In this document: one piece after another, positions 1-5,868 of the stretch
Layout: each line of letters begins with the position of its first letter
Position numbering within the stretch: position 1 is the first letter of the stretch
Assembly (NCBI GenBank): GCA_017397695.1
Contig: JAFQIF010000057.1
Coordinates: 1 to 7,063 of the forward strand
DNA: 7,063 bases
Source of the DNA: Clostridia bacterium
GTDB taxonomy: Bacteria; Bacillota_A; Clostridia; Christensenellales; Aristaeellaceae
Reading direction: 5' to 3'
Program-made: the position numbers and the translations under genes
The notes under the pieces: generated by a model
What the model was told of the DNA's origin: nothing
What the model saw: the letters and a program-made list of their open reading frames with translations, nothing else
The model's database searches: none

Positions 1-740
1 CCGCGCAGCTTATGATCCGTCAGTTCGACCACGCCATGCAGGCCGCTGCCGAATTCAGGACGGTGCAGTTCGCGCGCATAGGTGGCAGATACGGTAGAAA
101 CCGCGTCCGCCATCATCATGGCGCCCTTCATCAGGTTGATATCGCGGCGGCCTTCGAACTCATAGCCCAGACCGCCATCGTACCAGCCCCACGGCAGGCC
201 GAAGGTGCCGGTCCGCTCGTCGGAGCCGAACTGGCCCTGATCGGCGAGGGTGTGGCGGGGCTACACGCTCTTGATCGGCTTGAGCTCGTCGCGCACGACG
301 GCGTCGTTCTTGAGGTAGATGACGGACAGCGCAGTCTCCCAGTCGTTGCAGTGCAGGATGTCCGGGATGAAGGTGAGCTGACCGATGAGATCGATCACCA
401 CGCGGGAGAAGAACGCGAAGCGCAGGGAGTCGTCGCCGTATCCGTACAAACGCGGACGATGGAAGAAATGCTCATGCTCGATGAACCAGACGGTGACGCC
501 GGAAAGCTGGCCGCGGCACAGGCCGTACTCGATGGTACGATCGCCCAGCTGGCAGGAGCACTTCTTGACGAAGGTGATTTCGTCCTCGAAGCGGTCGCGG
601 GTCATCTTGTAGTACGGCACGATGATCTCGATGTTGTCGCCGGCCTGCTTGAGCGCCGGCGGCAGGGAGAAGGCAACGTCCGCCAGACCACCGGACTTAC
701 TGAAAGGCGCGCATTCGCTGGTGACAAACAAAATGTTCAT
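1..740 (-). CDS. glgA: Glycogen synthase (ADP-glucose type), N-terminal part, with an in-frame stop codon
   Basis: GlgA transfers glucose from ADP-glucose to the non-reducing end of a growing alpha-1,4-glucan in the cytoplasm (GT5, GT-B fold). The ATG at 740-738 is preceded 8 nt upstream by AAAGGAGA. Visible motifs are MNILFVTSE at the N-terminus, KSGGLADV at residues 15-22 (the ADP-glucose-binding lysine motif) and HCNDWET near residue 140. After residue 159 a TAG (263-261) interrupts the frame, but the same frame continues to the left edge with clear GlgA sequence: QGQFG, then FGLPWGW, then NLMKGAMMMADAVSTVS, then ELHRPEFGSGLHG. About 246 codons are present against roughly 475 in the family, so the C-terminal half lies outside. 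The region around the stop matches the usual YTIHN motif poorly, keeping only the histidine. It could be a true nonsense mutation or a local sequence error. The family call is very secure; whether the gene is functional is not. Confidence 0.9.
237..263 (-). other. Clustered substitutions and in-frame TAG inside glgA
   Basis: Reading the minus strand from 266 the codons are GTG TAG CCC CGC CAC ACC CTC GCC GAT CAG, where GlgA proteins normally have V-Y-T-I-H-N-L-A-Y-Q. Five codons in a row of nine differ from expectation (stop for Y, P for T, R for I, T for N, D for Y) and no indel is needed. The flanks are well conserved on both sides. The clustering within about 25 bases favours a low-quality consensus patch over slow pseudogene decay, but this is an inference. 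Confidence 0.7.
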
Positions 741-748
741 GGGAAAGG

Positions 749-756
749 TCTCCTTT
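749..756 (-). promoter_or_regulatory. Ribosome binding site of glgA
   Basis: AAAGGAGA on the minus strand lies 8 nt before the ATG at 740. It decides the start against an in-frame upstream ATG at 806, which would add 22 residues not typical of GlgA and has no such site. Confidence 0.8.
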
Positions 757-818
757 CGTGGTGGGGATATATACAAAAGTCGAAACTTAAAACCGCGGAT
801 GAACAAGCACGTGAAACA

Positions 819-841
819 GAACTTCTTCGTCTGAGAAGTTC
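819..841 (-). promoter_or_regulatory. Inverted repeat at the predicted 5' end of the glgA transcript
   Basis: GAACTTCT and AGAAGTTC form a perfect 8-bp inverted repeat with a 7-nt loop. On the minus strand it begins about 9 nt after the predicted -10 box, so it covers the first transcribed bases. It could be a repressor operator or a 5' stabilising hairpin of the mRNA. No good T-run follows, so it is unlikely to be a terminator. The palindrome is seen directly; its role is unknown. Confidence 0.5.
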
Positions 842-849
842 CTATTCAT

Positions 850-878
850 ATTTTATAGAGAATCTATCGAAAAGTCAA
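850..878 (-). promoter_or_regulatory. Predicted sigma-A promoter of glgA
   Basis: On the minus strand, TTGACT (878-873) is separated by exactly 17 bp from TAAAAT (855-850), with an AT-rich surround. The predicted start is near 843, giving a leader of about 100 nt. It lies downstream of the terminator of the upstream glycosyltransferase gene, so glgA should be transcribed independently. Confidence 0.7.
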
Positions 879-931
879 CGATTCTGAACAAAAAGAACGG
901 GATCAATTGTTAAGAATTTGGCTGGGCGGGC

Positions 932-962
932 AAAAAAGAAAGCCGTCAATGAACATGACGGC
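932..962 (-). terminator. Intrinsic terminator of the glycosyltransferase gene
   Basis: On the minus strand GCCGTCA, a 7-nt loop and TGACGGC form a perfect 7-bp stem followed by TTTCTTTTTTG. It starts about 24 nt after the TAA of the glycosyltransferase gene (988-986). This is a textbook Rho-independent terminator and separates that gene from glgA. Confidence 0.88.
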
Positions 963-985
963 AGAATAGGCGGGCTGTATCGGGC

Positions 986-2149
986 TTATTTCTTTGCTTC
1001 GGCGATGGCTTTTTCGTAGCACTGCTCCATCTTTTCGGCAAATGCCTCCGTGCCGAACGGAGCAGCGTGCATGGCGGCGCTTTCTGCGATCCGGCGGCCT
1101 TCGTCGGAGAAGGCACGCTTGAGGCCTGCCAGCAGCGATTCGTCGTCCTCCTCCGTCAGGATGCCGGATACGCCGTCGTGGATCACACCGTCCAGGCAGG
1201 CGTCGTTCACCGCGCACACGCACAGGCCCGAGGCCATGGCCTCGATATAGGTCAGACCCTGCGTCTCCGAGCGGCTTGCGCTCACGAATACGTCGCCCAT
1301 CGCGTAATACTGATCGATCTTCTCCCACGGCTTGGGGCCGGTGAACGTGACATGATCGATGACGCCGAGCTCGCGCGCCTGTCTGGTCAGGCTCTCGCGC
1401 ATCGGCCCCTCGCCCACGATGACGAAGCGAACATCGGGATAGGTTTCCAGCAGCTGTGGGAACACGCGCATGATCTGCTCAATGTTCTTTTCCTTGGAGA
1501 TGCGGCCGATATTGAGCAGCACGCGCTCGCCGGGCAATACGCCGCATTCGTTGCGCCTGGCAGCGCGCTCGAGCGCGTCGTGGCGCTCGGGGGCAAAGCG
1601 GGAAATATCCATGCCGCTGGGGATGATGTCCATCGGCGCGCGCACGCCGTAGTCGTAAAGCAGGCCAAGCGTCTTGCCCGTCGGGCATACGATGCGGTCA
1701 AAGCGGTTGCACCACCACTGGGAATACTTGCGGGCAACCTTGCGGGCAGCCTCGTCCGCAACGCCATGGGTGATATAATAGGTGTATTCTTCCCAGATGG
1801 TATGATAGGTGTGAATGAGTACGCTGTCGTTGGACTTGGCGATGTGCTTGCCGAAATAGCCCATTACGAATTCGCTGTTGGTATGCACGACGTCGAAGTC
1901 GAGCTTGGTGGCTTCCCAATTGGTGATGGGGCCGGGAAAGGCAAAGTTGCGGTCTTTGAGCACCAGAAAGGGAGCGGAAGCGATATAGTGGAAGGTATCC
2001 TGCTGGTTATCCTCCCAGCCACGGCACTTGGGCGCGAAGACGTGTACTTCGTGTCCGCGCCGGGTCAGCTCCCGGTGCAGCGAGAGGATGGACGTCGCCA
2101 CGCCGTTGATTTCCGGGTAGAACGTATCGGAAAACAGGCCGATCTTCAT
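986..2149 (-). CDS. GT4 family glycosyltransferase, probably glycolipid (diacylglycerol glucosyltransferase-like)
   Basis: A 387-residue GT-B retaining glycosyltransferase using an NDP-sugar. The N-terminal Rossmann domain starts MKIGLFSDTFYPEINGVATS; this INGVATS opening and the HTYHTIWEEYTYYI segment (about residues 110-125) resemble the diacylglycerol 3-glucosyltransferases that make membrane glucolipids in Bacillota. The C-terminal domain has LNIGRISKEKN (nucleotide-sugar binding) and the E-x7-E motif ETQGLTYIE (E295 and E303). The protein is full length for the family and has no signal peptide or strong membrane helix, so it likely acts at the cytoplasmic face of the membrane. The start at 2149 is preceded by AAGGAGA about 7 nt upstream; an in-frame ATG at 2290 would add 47 atypical residues and overlap the promoter. 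It ends in its own terminator. Other GT4 acceptors (exopolysaccharide, phosphatidylinositol) remain possible. Confidence 0.88.
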   Translation of the reverse strand: MKIGLFSDTFYPEINGVATSILSLHRELTRRGHEVHVFAPKCRGWEDNQQDTFHYIASAPFLVLKDRNFAFPGPITNWEATKLDFDVVHTNSEFVMGYFGKHIAKSNDSVLIHTYHTIWEEYTYYITHGVADEAARKVARKYSQWWCNRFDRIVCPTGKTLGLLYDYGVRAPMDIIPSGMDISRFAPERHDALERAARRNECGVLPGERVLLNIGRISKEKNIEQIMRVFPQLLETYPDVRFVIVGEGPMRESLTRQARELGVIDHVTFTGPKPWEKIDQYYAMGDVFVSASRSETQGLTYIEAMASGLCVCAVNDACLDGVIHDGVSGILTEEDDESLLAGLKRAFSDEGRRIAESAAMHAAPFGTEAFAEKMEQCYEKAIAEAKK

Positions 2150-2194
2150 GTCGATTCTCCTTTTTGAATGGCGGCTTGTCAAAAGGGCTTCTCT

Positions 2195-2235
2195 TATGGT
2201 ATATGCGGCGGGCCAAAAGGGCATACCCAACCATA
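2195..2235 (-). promoter_or_regulatory. Interrupted inverted repeat in the glycosyltransferase leader
   Basis: TATGGT (2195-2200) with ACCATA (2230-2235) and TATGC (2202-2206) with GCATA (2221-2225) form a two-step stem with an asymmetric bulge and a 14-nt loop. It starts at the predicted transcription start and could be a 5' hairpin or an operator. The pairing is seen directly; the role is a guess. Confidence 0.35.
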
Positions 2236-2238
2236 TAC

Positions 2239-2267
2239 AGTTTAACACATCCTTCGCTTTCTGTGAA
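2239..2267 (-). promoter_or_regulatory. Predicted promoter of the glycosyltransferase gene
   Basis: On the minus strand TTCACA (2267-2262), a 17-bp spacer and TAAACT (2244-2239) are preceded by an extended -10 TG (TGTTAAACT). The predicted start is near 2232, giving a leader of about 83 nt before the ATG at 2149. Confidence 0.5.
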
Positions 2268-2326
2268 GAAAAAACGACTGAACGCATCATATTTGGATAA
2301 TATCATCGTCCAACATGCGTTTTTGC

Positions 2327-2355
2327 TTGCAAAACGAGGGGAAATGTGATAGGAT
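2327..2355 (+). promoter_or_regulatory. Predicted promoter of the AstE-like gene pair
   Basis: TTGCAA (2327-2332), 17 bp and TAGGAT (2350-2355) with an extended -10 TGA just before. The boxes are imperfect, but the AT-rich setting and position ahead of a rightward gene fit. It lies about 60 bp from the divergent promoter at 2239-2267. Confidence 0.4.
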
Positions 2356-2370
2356 TTGTATGAATAATCA

Positions 2371-2395
2371 GGGGAGAATTGCATCTCCCCTTTTT
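2371..2395 (+). terminator. Terminator-like hairpin in the leader of the AstE-like pair (possible attenuator)
   Basis: GGGGAGA (2371-2377), loop ATTGCA and TCTCCCC (2384-2390) form a perfect 7-bp stem followed at once by TTTTT. It looks like an intrinsic terminator on the plus strand, yet no rightward gene lies upstream and the next coding start is 18 nt downstream. If the promoter at 2327-2355 is right, it would stop transcription after about 30 nt unless overcome. Attenuation or a stable 5' end are the main options. Confidence 0.55.
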
Positions 2396-2412
2396 GAAAG
2401 CGAGGGATTTGC

Positions 2413-3375
2413 TTGGCGATCCTCAAGGAGATCTTGACTGTGGCGTCCGTCAGGATGCCGATTGGCGAAAACTGGGCCGTCAACCGCTGCCGCTATCGCT
2501 GCGAGGATGGGGCGGGGAAGCGCCTGTGCATCGCCACGGGCATTCACGGCGACGAGAGAATGGGCCAGCTGGTTATCTACGATGTGGCGCAGCGCATCAA
2601 GGCGCAGCCGCAGCACCTGCATGGCACGGTGGATATGTATCCGATGCTCAACACGATCGGTCTGGATATCGGCGAGCGCATGGTGCCCTCTTCGACCAGA
2701 CTGGACATGAACCGCGCCTTTCCGGGCCAGAAGGACGGCACGGCGCTGGAGAGCATCTGCCATGCGATCATGGAGGATATGAAGGGCGCTGACCTGGTGC
2801 TGGATATTCACACGAGCTCGCAGATTACCAGTGAGCTCTATGGCGTGCGCCTGCACGAAAAGGACGCGGATACGATGATCCCCGGCGCGGCGGCGCTTTG
2901 CCCGGAGGTGATCTGGGTGCTGCCTGATAAGCCTGCCTACAATGCGACGCTTACCGGTGCGCTGACGATGGAAAATACGCCTGCCGTTGTGCTGATGGTG
3001 GACGAGCGCCGTCTGCGCTCGCAGATGGTGGTCGATCAGGTGGTGGACGGCATCTTCTGCAAGATGAAGGAGATGGGCCTGTGGTCGGGCGAAGCCAAGG
3101 CGGCGCCTGCGCATGAAAGCATCCCCTGCATGTGGGATGACAAGGACGTCTGCCGCGTGACCTGTACGCGGCCGGGCATGTATGTACCCTGTGAGCTCAA
3201 TGGCAAGACGGTTGAAAAGGGCGACGTTCTGGGCACGATCTTTGATGCGCTGGAGGGTGAGCCGGTGGAGACTGTCATTGCGCCGGAAGGCGGTCTGGTC
3301 TTTACCCAGCGCCGCTACAGCGCGGTGTATCCCGGCACGCTGATTGCACGTCTGTGCAGAAAGGAACGCGCATGA
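2413..3375 (+). CDS. Succinylglutamate desuccinylase/aspartoacylase (M14-like) family zinc hydrolase
   Basis: A 320-residue protein of the AstE/ASPA group of zinc carboxypeptidase-fold enzymes, which hydrolyse N-acyl amino acids or similar amides in the cytoplasm. Seen: GIHGDE with zinc ligands H45 and E48; DMNRAFPGQ at 98-106 (the substrate-carboxylate N-R motif); DIHTSS with the third zinc ligand H133. A C-terminal beta-rich domain (about 245-318, GDVLGTIFDALEGEPVE) resembles the barrel-sandwich domain of AstE proteins. The usual catalytic Glu (VEMG-type motif after the P-A at 190-191) is not at its expected place; M195 stands there, with D197 and E198 nearby. The start shown is TTG at 2413 with GAGG 7 nt upstream; a GTG at 2440 with AAGGAG 9 nt upstream is a serious rival and would remove nine residues. 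The stop overlaps the next gene as ATGA, so the two are probably translationally coupled. The real substrate cannot be read from sequence. Confidence 0.85.
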   Translation: MAILKEILTVASVRMPIGENWAVNRCRYRCEDGAGKRLCIATGIHGDERMGQLVIYDVAQRIKAQPQHLHGTVDMYPMLNTIGLDIGERMVPSSTRLDMNRAFPGQKDGTALESICHAIMEDMKGADLVLDIHTSSQITSELYGVRLHEKDADTMIPGAAALCPEVIWVLPDKPAYNATLTGALTMENTPAVVLMVDERRLRSQMVVDQVVDGIFCKMKEMGLWSGEAKAAPAHESIPCMWDDKDVCRVTCTRPGMYVPCELNGKTVEKGDVLGTIFDALEGEPVETVIAPEGGLVFTQRRYSAVYPGTLIARLCRKERA

Positions 3376-4298
3376 AGAAAGATATCATCTTTACCGTGCC
3401 GTCGTATTTCCGCGACGACATGAACATCATGGGCTATCGCTTCGGCAAGGGCGAGAAGAGCTGCGCTGTGCTGGGCGCACTGCGCGGCGACGAGGTGCAG
3501 CAGCTTTACGTCTGCGCGCGCCTGGTGGCTTTCCTGCGCGAGGTGGAGCGCGATGGCGGCATTATGCCGGGCAAGAGCGTGCTCGTTGTGCCTACGGCGG
3601 TCGGCCTGTCTATGAATGCAGGAACGAGACTTTGGGCGCCGGAAAATACGGACATCAACCGCTGCTTCCCCGGTGATATGGAGGGATCCACGACCGAGCA
3701 GATTGCCGGCGCGCTTTATGAAAAGCTCAAGGCGTACAAGTACGGCGTGCAGCTGACCAGCTTCTATCAGCAGGGCTCCTTCATTCCGCACGTGCGCATG
3801 ATGGAAACGGGCCGCCAGAATCCGGAGCTGGGCTGCGAGTTTGGCCTGCCCTATGTCTACGTGCGCGCGCCGCGCATGGCGGATCAGACGACGCTCAACT
3901 ACTGCTGGCAGCTTGCCGGCACGCAGGCCTACTCGCTCTACGCGGGCAAGACGCAGGAGATCGACGAAGCTGCAGCCGATCAGACGCTGCGCGCCATCAT
4001 CCGCTTCCTCAACGGCCGCGGCGTGATCCGCAGCGAGCAGACCCCAGGCCTGAAGAGCACGGTGATCAGCAACGACGATATTCTTTCTGTTTCTTCCTCT
4101 GCGGCGGGCCTGCTGCGCAGGGTCAAGCATGCGGGTGCGCATGTGCGCCGCGGTGAGCAGCTGGCGTTCATCATCAGCCCGCTCGACGGCGCGGTCAAGG
4201 AAGTGCTCAAGGCCCCGGCCACGGGCATGCTCTTCTTCATTCAGGATGGCCCGTTTGTCACGGAGCACAGCCCGGTTTTTCAGGTGCTGGCGACGTAA
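3372..4298 (+). CDS. AstE/aspartoacylase-like paralogue lacking zinc-ligand histidines (probable pseudoenzyme)
   Basis: A 308-residue relative of the preceding protein. Alignable landmarks are GALRGDE at 35-41, where R38 replaces the zinc-binding His of HGDE, and NTDINRCFPGD at 92-102, which keeps the N-R-x-F-P-G motif. QLTSF at 127-131 stands where DIHT should be, so the third ligand is also lost. The fold-defining and substrate-carboxylate parts survive, which suggests binding or a structural role rather than hydrolysis. The C-terminus (about 240-308: GLLRRVKHAGAHVRRGEQLA, then APATGMLFFI) looks like a lipoyl-type barrel-sandwich domain. The ATG at 3372 has AAAGGAA about 6 nt upstream and overlaps the TGA of the first gene, so coupled synthesis and a heteromeric complex are plausible. 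An in-frame TTG at 3354 would add six residues but lacks support. Family membership is well supported; lack of activity is inferred. Confidence 0.8.
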   Translation: MKKDIIFTVPSYFRDDMNIMGYRFGKGEKSCAVLGALRGDEVQQLYVCARLVAFLREVERDGGIMPGKSVLVVPTAVGLSMNAGTRLWAPENTDINRCFPGDMEGSTTEQIAGALYEKLKAYKYGVQLTSFYQQGSFIPHVRMMETGRQNPELGCEFGLPYVYVRAPRMADQTTLNYCWQLAGTQAYSLYAGKTQEIDEAAADQTLRAIIRFLNGRGVIRSEQTPGLKSTVISNDDILSVSSSAAGLLRRVKHAGAHVRRGEQLAFIISPLDGAVKEVLKAPATGMLFFIQDGPFVTEHSPVFQVLAT

Positions 4299-4317
4299 GG
4301 GGGAACGAAAAGGGACG

Positions 4318-4335
4318 TTAGGGCTGCCGCCCTAA
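4318..4335. repeat. Intergenic hairpin 1
   Basis: TTAGGGC, loop TGCC and GCCCTAA form a perfect 7-bp inverted repeat 19 nt after the stop of the second AstE-like gene. AAAA follows, so it is not a plus-strand terminator by itself. It is the first of three consecutive hairpins in this gap. Confidence 0.6.
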
Positions 4336-4342
4336 AACCTGC

Positions 4343-4363
4343 TTGAGGGATTTCATCCCTCAA
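4343..4363. repeat. Intergenic hairpin 2
   Basis: TTGAGGGAT, loop TTC and ATCCCTCAA form a perfect 9-bp stem with a minimal loop. The following bases (ACTCCCTTCTTC) are pyrimidine-rich but not a clean T-run, so it may act as a weak terminator for the AstE-like pair or belong to a dispersed palindromic repeat with hairpin 1. Confidence 0.6.
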
Positions 4364-4403
4364 ACTCCCTTCTTCGCTTCGCGCTGTTTAAAGAAGAAAA
4401 GCG

Positions 4404-4428
4404 AATGGACCGGCATTGCCGGTCCATT
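4404..4428. repeat. Intergenic hairpin 3, just upstream of the MATE gene
   Basis: AATGGACCGGC, loop ATT and GCCGGTCCATT form a perfect 11-bp stem ending 20 nt before the MATE start codon. No T-run follows on the plus strand; on the minus strand CGCTTTTCTTCTTT follows, so as a terminator it would fit leftward transcription better. It could equally insulate or shape the MATE mRNA leader. Confidence 0.6.
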
Positions 4429-4448
4429 GGATCATCGGATATGGCTTT

Positions 4449-5813
4449 ATGATGAATAAAAAGAATATGAATTTCACAAGGACGATGCTGTCCATCGCCA
4501 TTCCGCTCACGCTTCAGAACCTGCTGTTTTCCTCCTTCACGCTCATTGATACCGTGATGGTAGGCAGCCTGGGCGATCTGCCGCTTGCGGCAGTGGGCAT
4601 GGCGGGCAAGTGGAGCTGGTTTCTGAACATCGTGCTCTTTGGCTGCACCAGCGGTGCGGCGGTGTTTATCGCGCAGTATTTCGGTGCGGGCGATCACAAG
4701 GGCATTCACCGCACATACGGCCTGATGAGCATGCTTTCTTTGGCGTCTGGGCTGGTGTTTATGGCCTGCGCGCTGCTGATTCCGGAAGTGGTCATCGGCA
4801 TGTTCACCAGGGATCCGGCGGCGATCGCTGCTGCATCGGTGTATCTGCGCATCATCGCGCTGAGCTATCCCTTCCAGGCGCTGGCCAAGTCTGCGGGTAC
4901 GCTTCTGCAGAGCACGCAGCGCGTCGTGATTCCTTTTGTCGGTGCGGCTTGCTCTGTGGTCACCAATATCGTGCTCAACGCGCTGCTGATTTTCGGCTTG
5001 TGCGGCTTCCCTGCGCTGGGCGTGGCCGGCGCGGCAATCGCTTCGGCGGTGGCTGCCGCGGTCAATGCGCTGGTGATCTATGGCCTGGGCCTTGGACGCG
5101 GCACAATGCTGCGCGCGCCGCTTTCTGCGATGCTGGATATCAGCCGCGGTTTTGTGCGTGATTATGTGCGCGTCGGTGCGCCTGCGATGTTCAATGAGAC
5201 CATCTGGGCGCTGAGTATCCTGATTTACAGCGCGATCTTCGGCCATATGAGCACGGAGGCCTATGCATCCATCACCGTCGTCAAGTCCATCGAAGACCTG
5301 AGCTGCGTGGCGGTGTTCGGTATGTGCTCCGCCTGTGCGGTGATGATCGGCAGCTATGTCGGCCAGGGCAAGTATGACCATGCCAAGGCCTGCGCGCGCT
5401 ATCATATCAAGCTGGTGACGGCAATGTCTGTGGTCATCGGCGCGTCTCTGTTCTTCCTCAAGGGGCCGATTATGTCCCTCTTTGGCGTATCGGAAATCGT
5501 ACGTGCCGATTCTATGGCTGTGATCATGATCTACGGCGCGGAGATGGCGATTCGCAATATTCCGCTGATGCTCGTGGTAGGTACGTTCCGCGCGGGCGGC
5601 GATACGAAGTACGGCCTGATTGTGGACGCCGTTTCTGCTTACCTGATCGGCATTCCGCTGACGGCGCTGGCCGGACTTGTGCTGCATTTCAGCGTTCCGG
5701 TCACCTATGCGATCATGTATGTTGTCGAGGACGTCTTCAAGGTGATCGTATACGGCAAACACTTCCTGTCGGGCAAATGGATCAAGCCCGTCGTTTCACA
5801 CAGCAGCCGGTGA
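4449..5813 (+). CDS. MATE family efflux transporter
   Basis: A 454-residue polytopic inner-membrane protein of the MATE (multidrug and toxic compound extrusion) family, which exports organic cations, drugs or metabolites in exchange for Na+ or H+. Seen: the N-lobe start SIAIPLTLQNLLFSSFTLID with P19 and D34, then VMVGSLGDLPLAAVGMAG, both typical of MATE helix 1 and the loop to helix 2. The second lobe starts near residue 237 (RVGAPAMFNETIWALSILIY) with GSYVGQGKYDHAKA, the counterpart of the first-lobe AQYFGAGDHKGIHRT. The length and about twelve hydrophobic segments match a complete protein. Start choice: ATG at 4449 (or the adjacent ATG at 4452). Only a weak GGAT lies upstream, so initiation may be weak; a TTG at 4416 falls inside a hairpin and is unlikely. 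The neighbouring hydrolase pair and ABC exporter give no firm clue to the substrate. Confidence 0.9.
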   Translation: MMNKKNMNFTRTMLSIAIPLTLQNLLFSSFTLIDTVMVGSLGDLPLAAVGMAGKWSWFLNIVLFGCTSGAAVFIAQYFGAGDHKGIHRTYGLMSMLSLASGLVFMACALLIPEVVIGMFTRDPAAIAAASVYLRIIALSYPFQALAKSAGTLLQSTQRVVIPFVGAACSVVTNIVLNALLIFGLCGFPALGVAGAAIASAVAAAVNALVIYGLGLGRGTMLRAPLSAMLDISRGFVRDYVRVGAPAMFNETIWALSILIYSAIFGHMSTEAYASITVVKSIEDLSCVAVFGMCSACAVMIGSYVGQGKYDHAKACARYHIKLVTAMSVVIGASLFFLKGPIMSLFGVSEIVRADSMAVIMIYGAEMAIRNIPLMLVVGTFRAGGDTKYGLIVDAVSAYLIGIPLTALAGLVLHFSVPVTYAIMYVVEDVFKVIVYGKHFLSGKWIKPVVSHSSR

Positions 5814-5829
5814 ACAGCCGGCTGATTTT
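5804..5829 (+). terminator. Weak terminator-like hairpin at the MATE stop codon
   Basis: CAGCCGG (5804-5810) and CCGGCTG (5818-5824) pair around a 7-nt loop that contains the TGA stop, followed by ATTTTC. The T-run is short, so read-through into the ABC gene is likely. A shorter 10-bp palindrome, CAGCCGGCTG (5815-5824), competes with it. Confidence 0.4.
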
Positions 5830-5856
5830 CCCAACGAAGAATAGCAATTGCAACGA

Positions 5857-5863
5857 TGAGGAG
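5857..5863 (+). promoter_or_regulatory. Ribosome binding site of the ABC exporter gene
   Basis: TGAGGAG lies 5 nt before the ATG at 5869 and fixes that start. The gene follows the MATE stop by 55 nt, close enough for a shared transcript. Confidence 0.75.
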
Positions 5864-5868
5864 TCTGC

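Noticed and set aside
237..263. A frameshift in glgA as the cause of the early stop
   Set aside because: The codon phase before and after the stop is the same, and GlgA motifs align in one frame throughout, so substitutions rather than an indel explain it.
12..887. Plus-strand open frame (291 codons) across glgA and its promoter
   Set aside because: It is antisense to GlgA sequence and runs through the AT-rich promoter region without motifs. Its continuity across 261-263 only reflects the unbroken opposite frame.
1067..2167. Long plus-strand open frame (366 codons) opposite the glycosyltransferase gene
   Set aside because: It lies antisense to a clear GT4 protein, has no recognisable motifs and is rich in residues produced by GC-biased third positions read on the other strand.
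2177..2182. Perfect -35 word TTGACA on the minus strand upstream of the glycosyltransferase gene
   Set aside because: At a 17-bp spacing the -10 position reads GAGAAT, inside the ribosome binding site, leaving no leader; the TTCACA/TAAACT pair upstream is better placed.
2368..4268. Minus-strand open frames opposite the two AstE-like genes
   Set aside because: The plus-strand frames carry family motifs, an ATGA overlap and ribosome binding sites; the antisense frames have none of these.
4417..4445. Possible promoter TTGCCG-17-TATGGC for the MATE gene
   Set aside because: Both boxes are poor, it overlaps hairpin 3, and it would place the transcription start at the start codon.
4353..5762. Long minus-strand open frame (469 codons) opposite the MATE gene
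   Set aside because: Its product is very rich in His, Arg, Gln and Asp without motifs, a typical shadow of a hydrophobic GC-rich gene; the plus-strand MATE protein is unmistakable.
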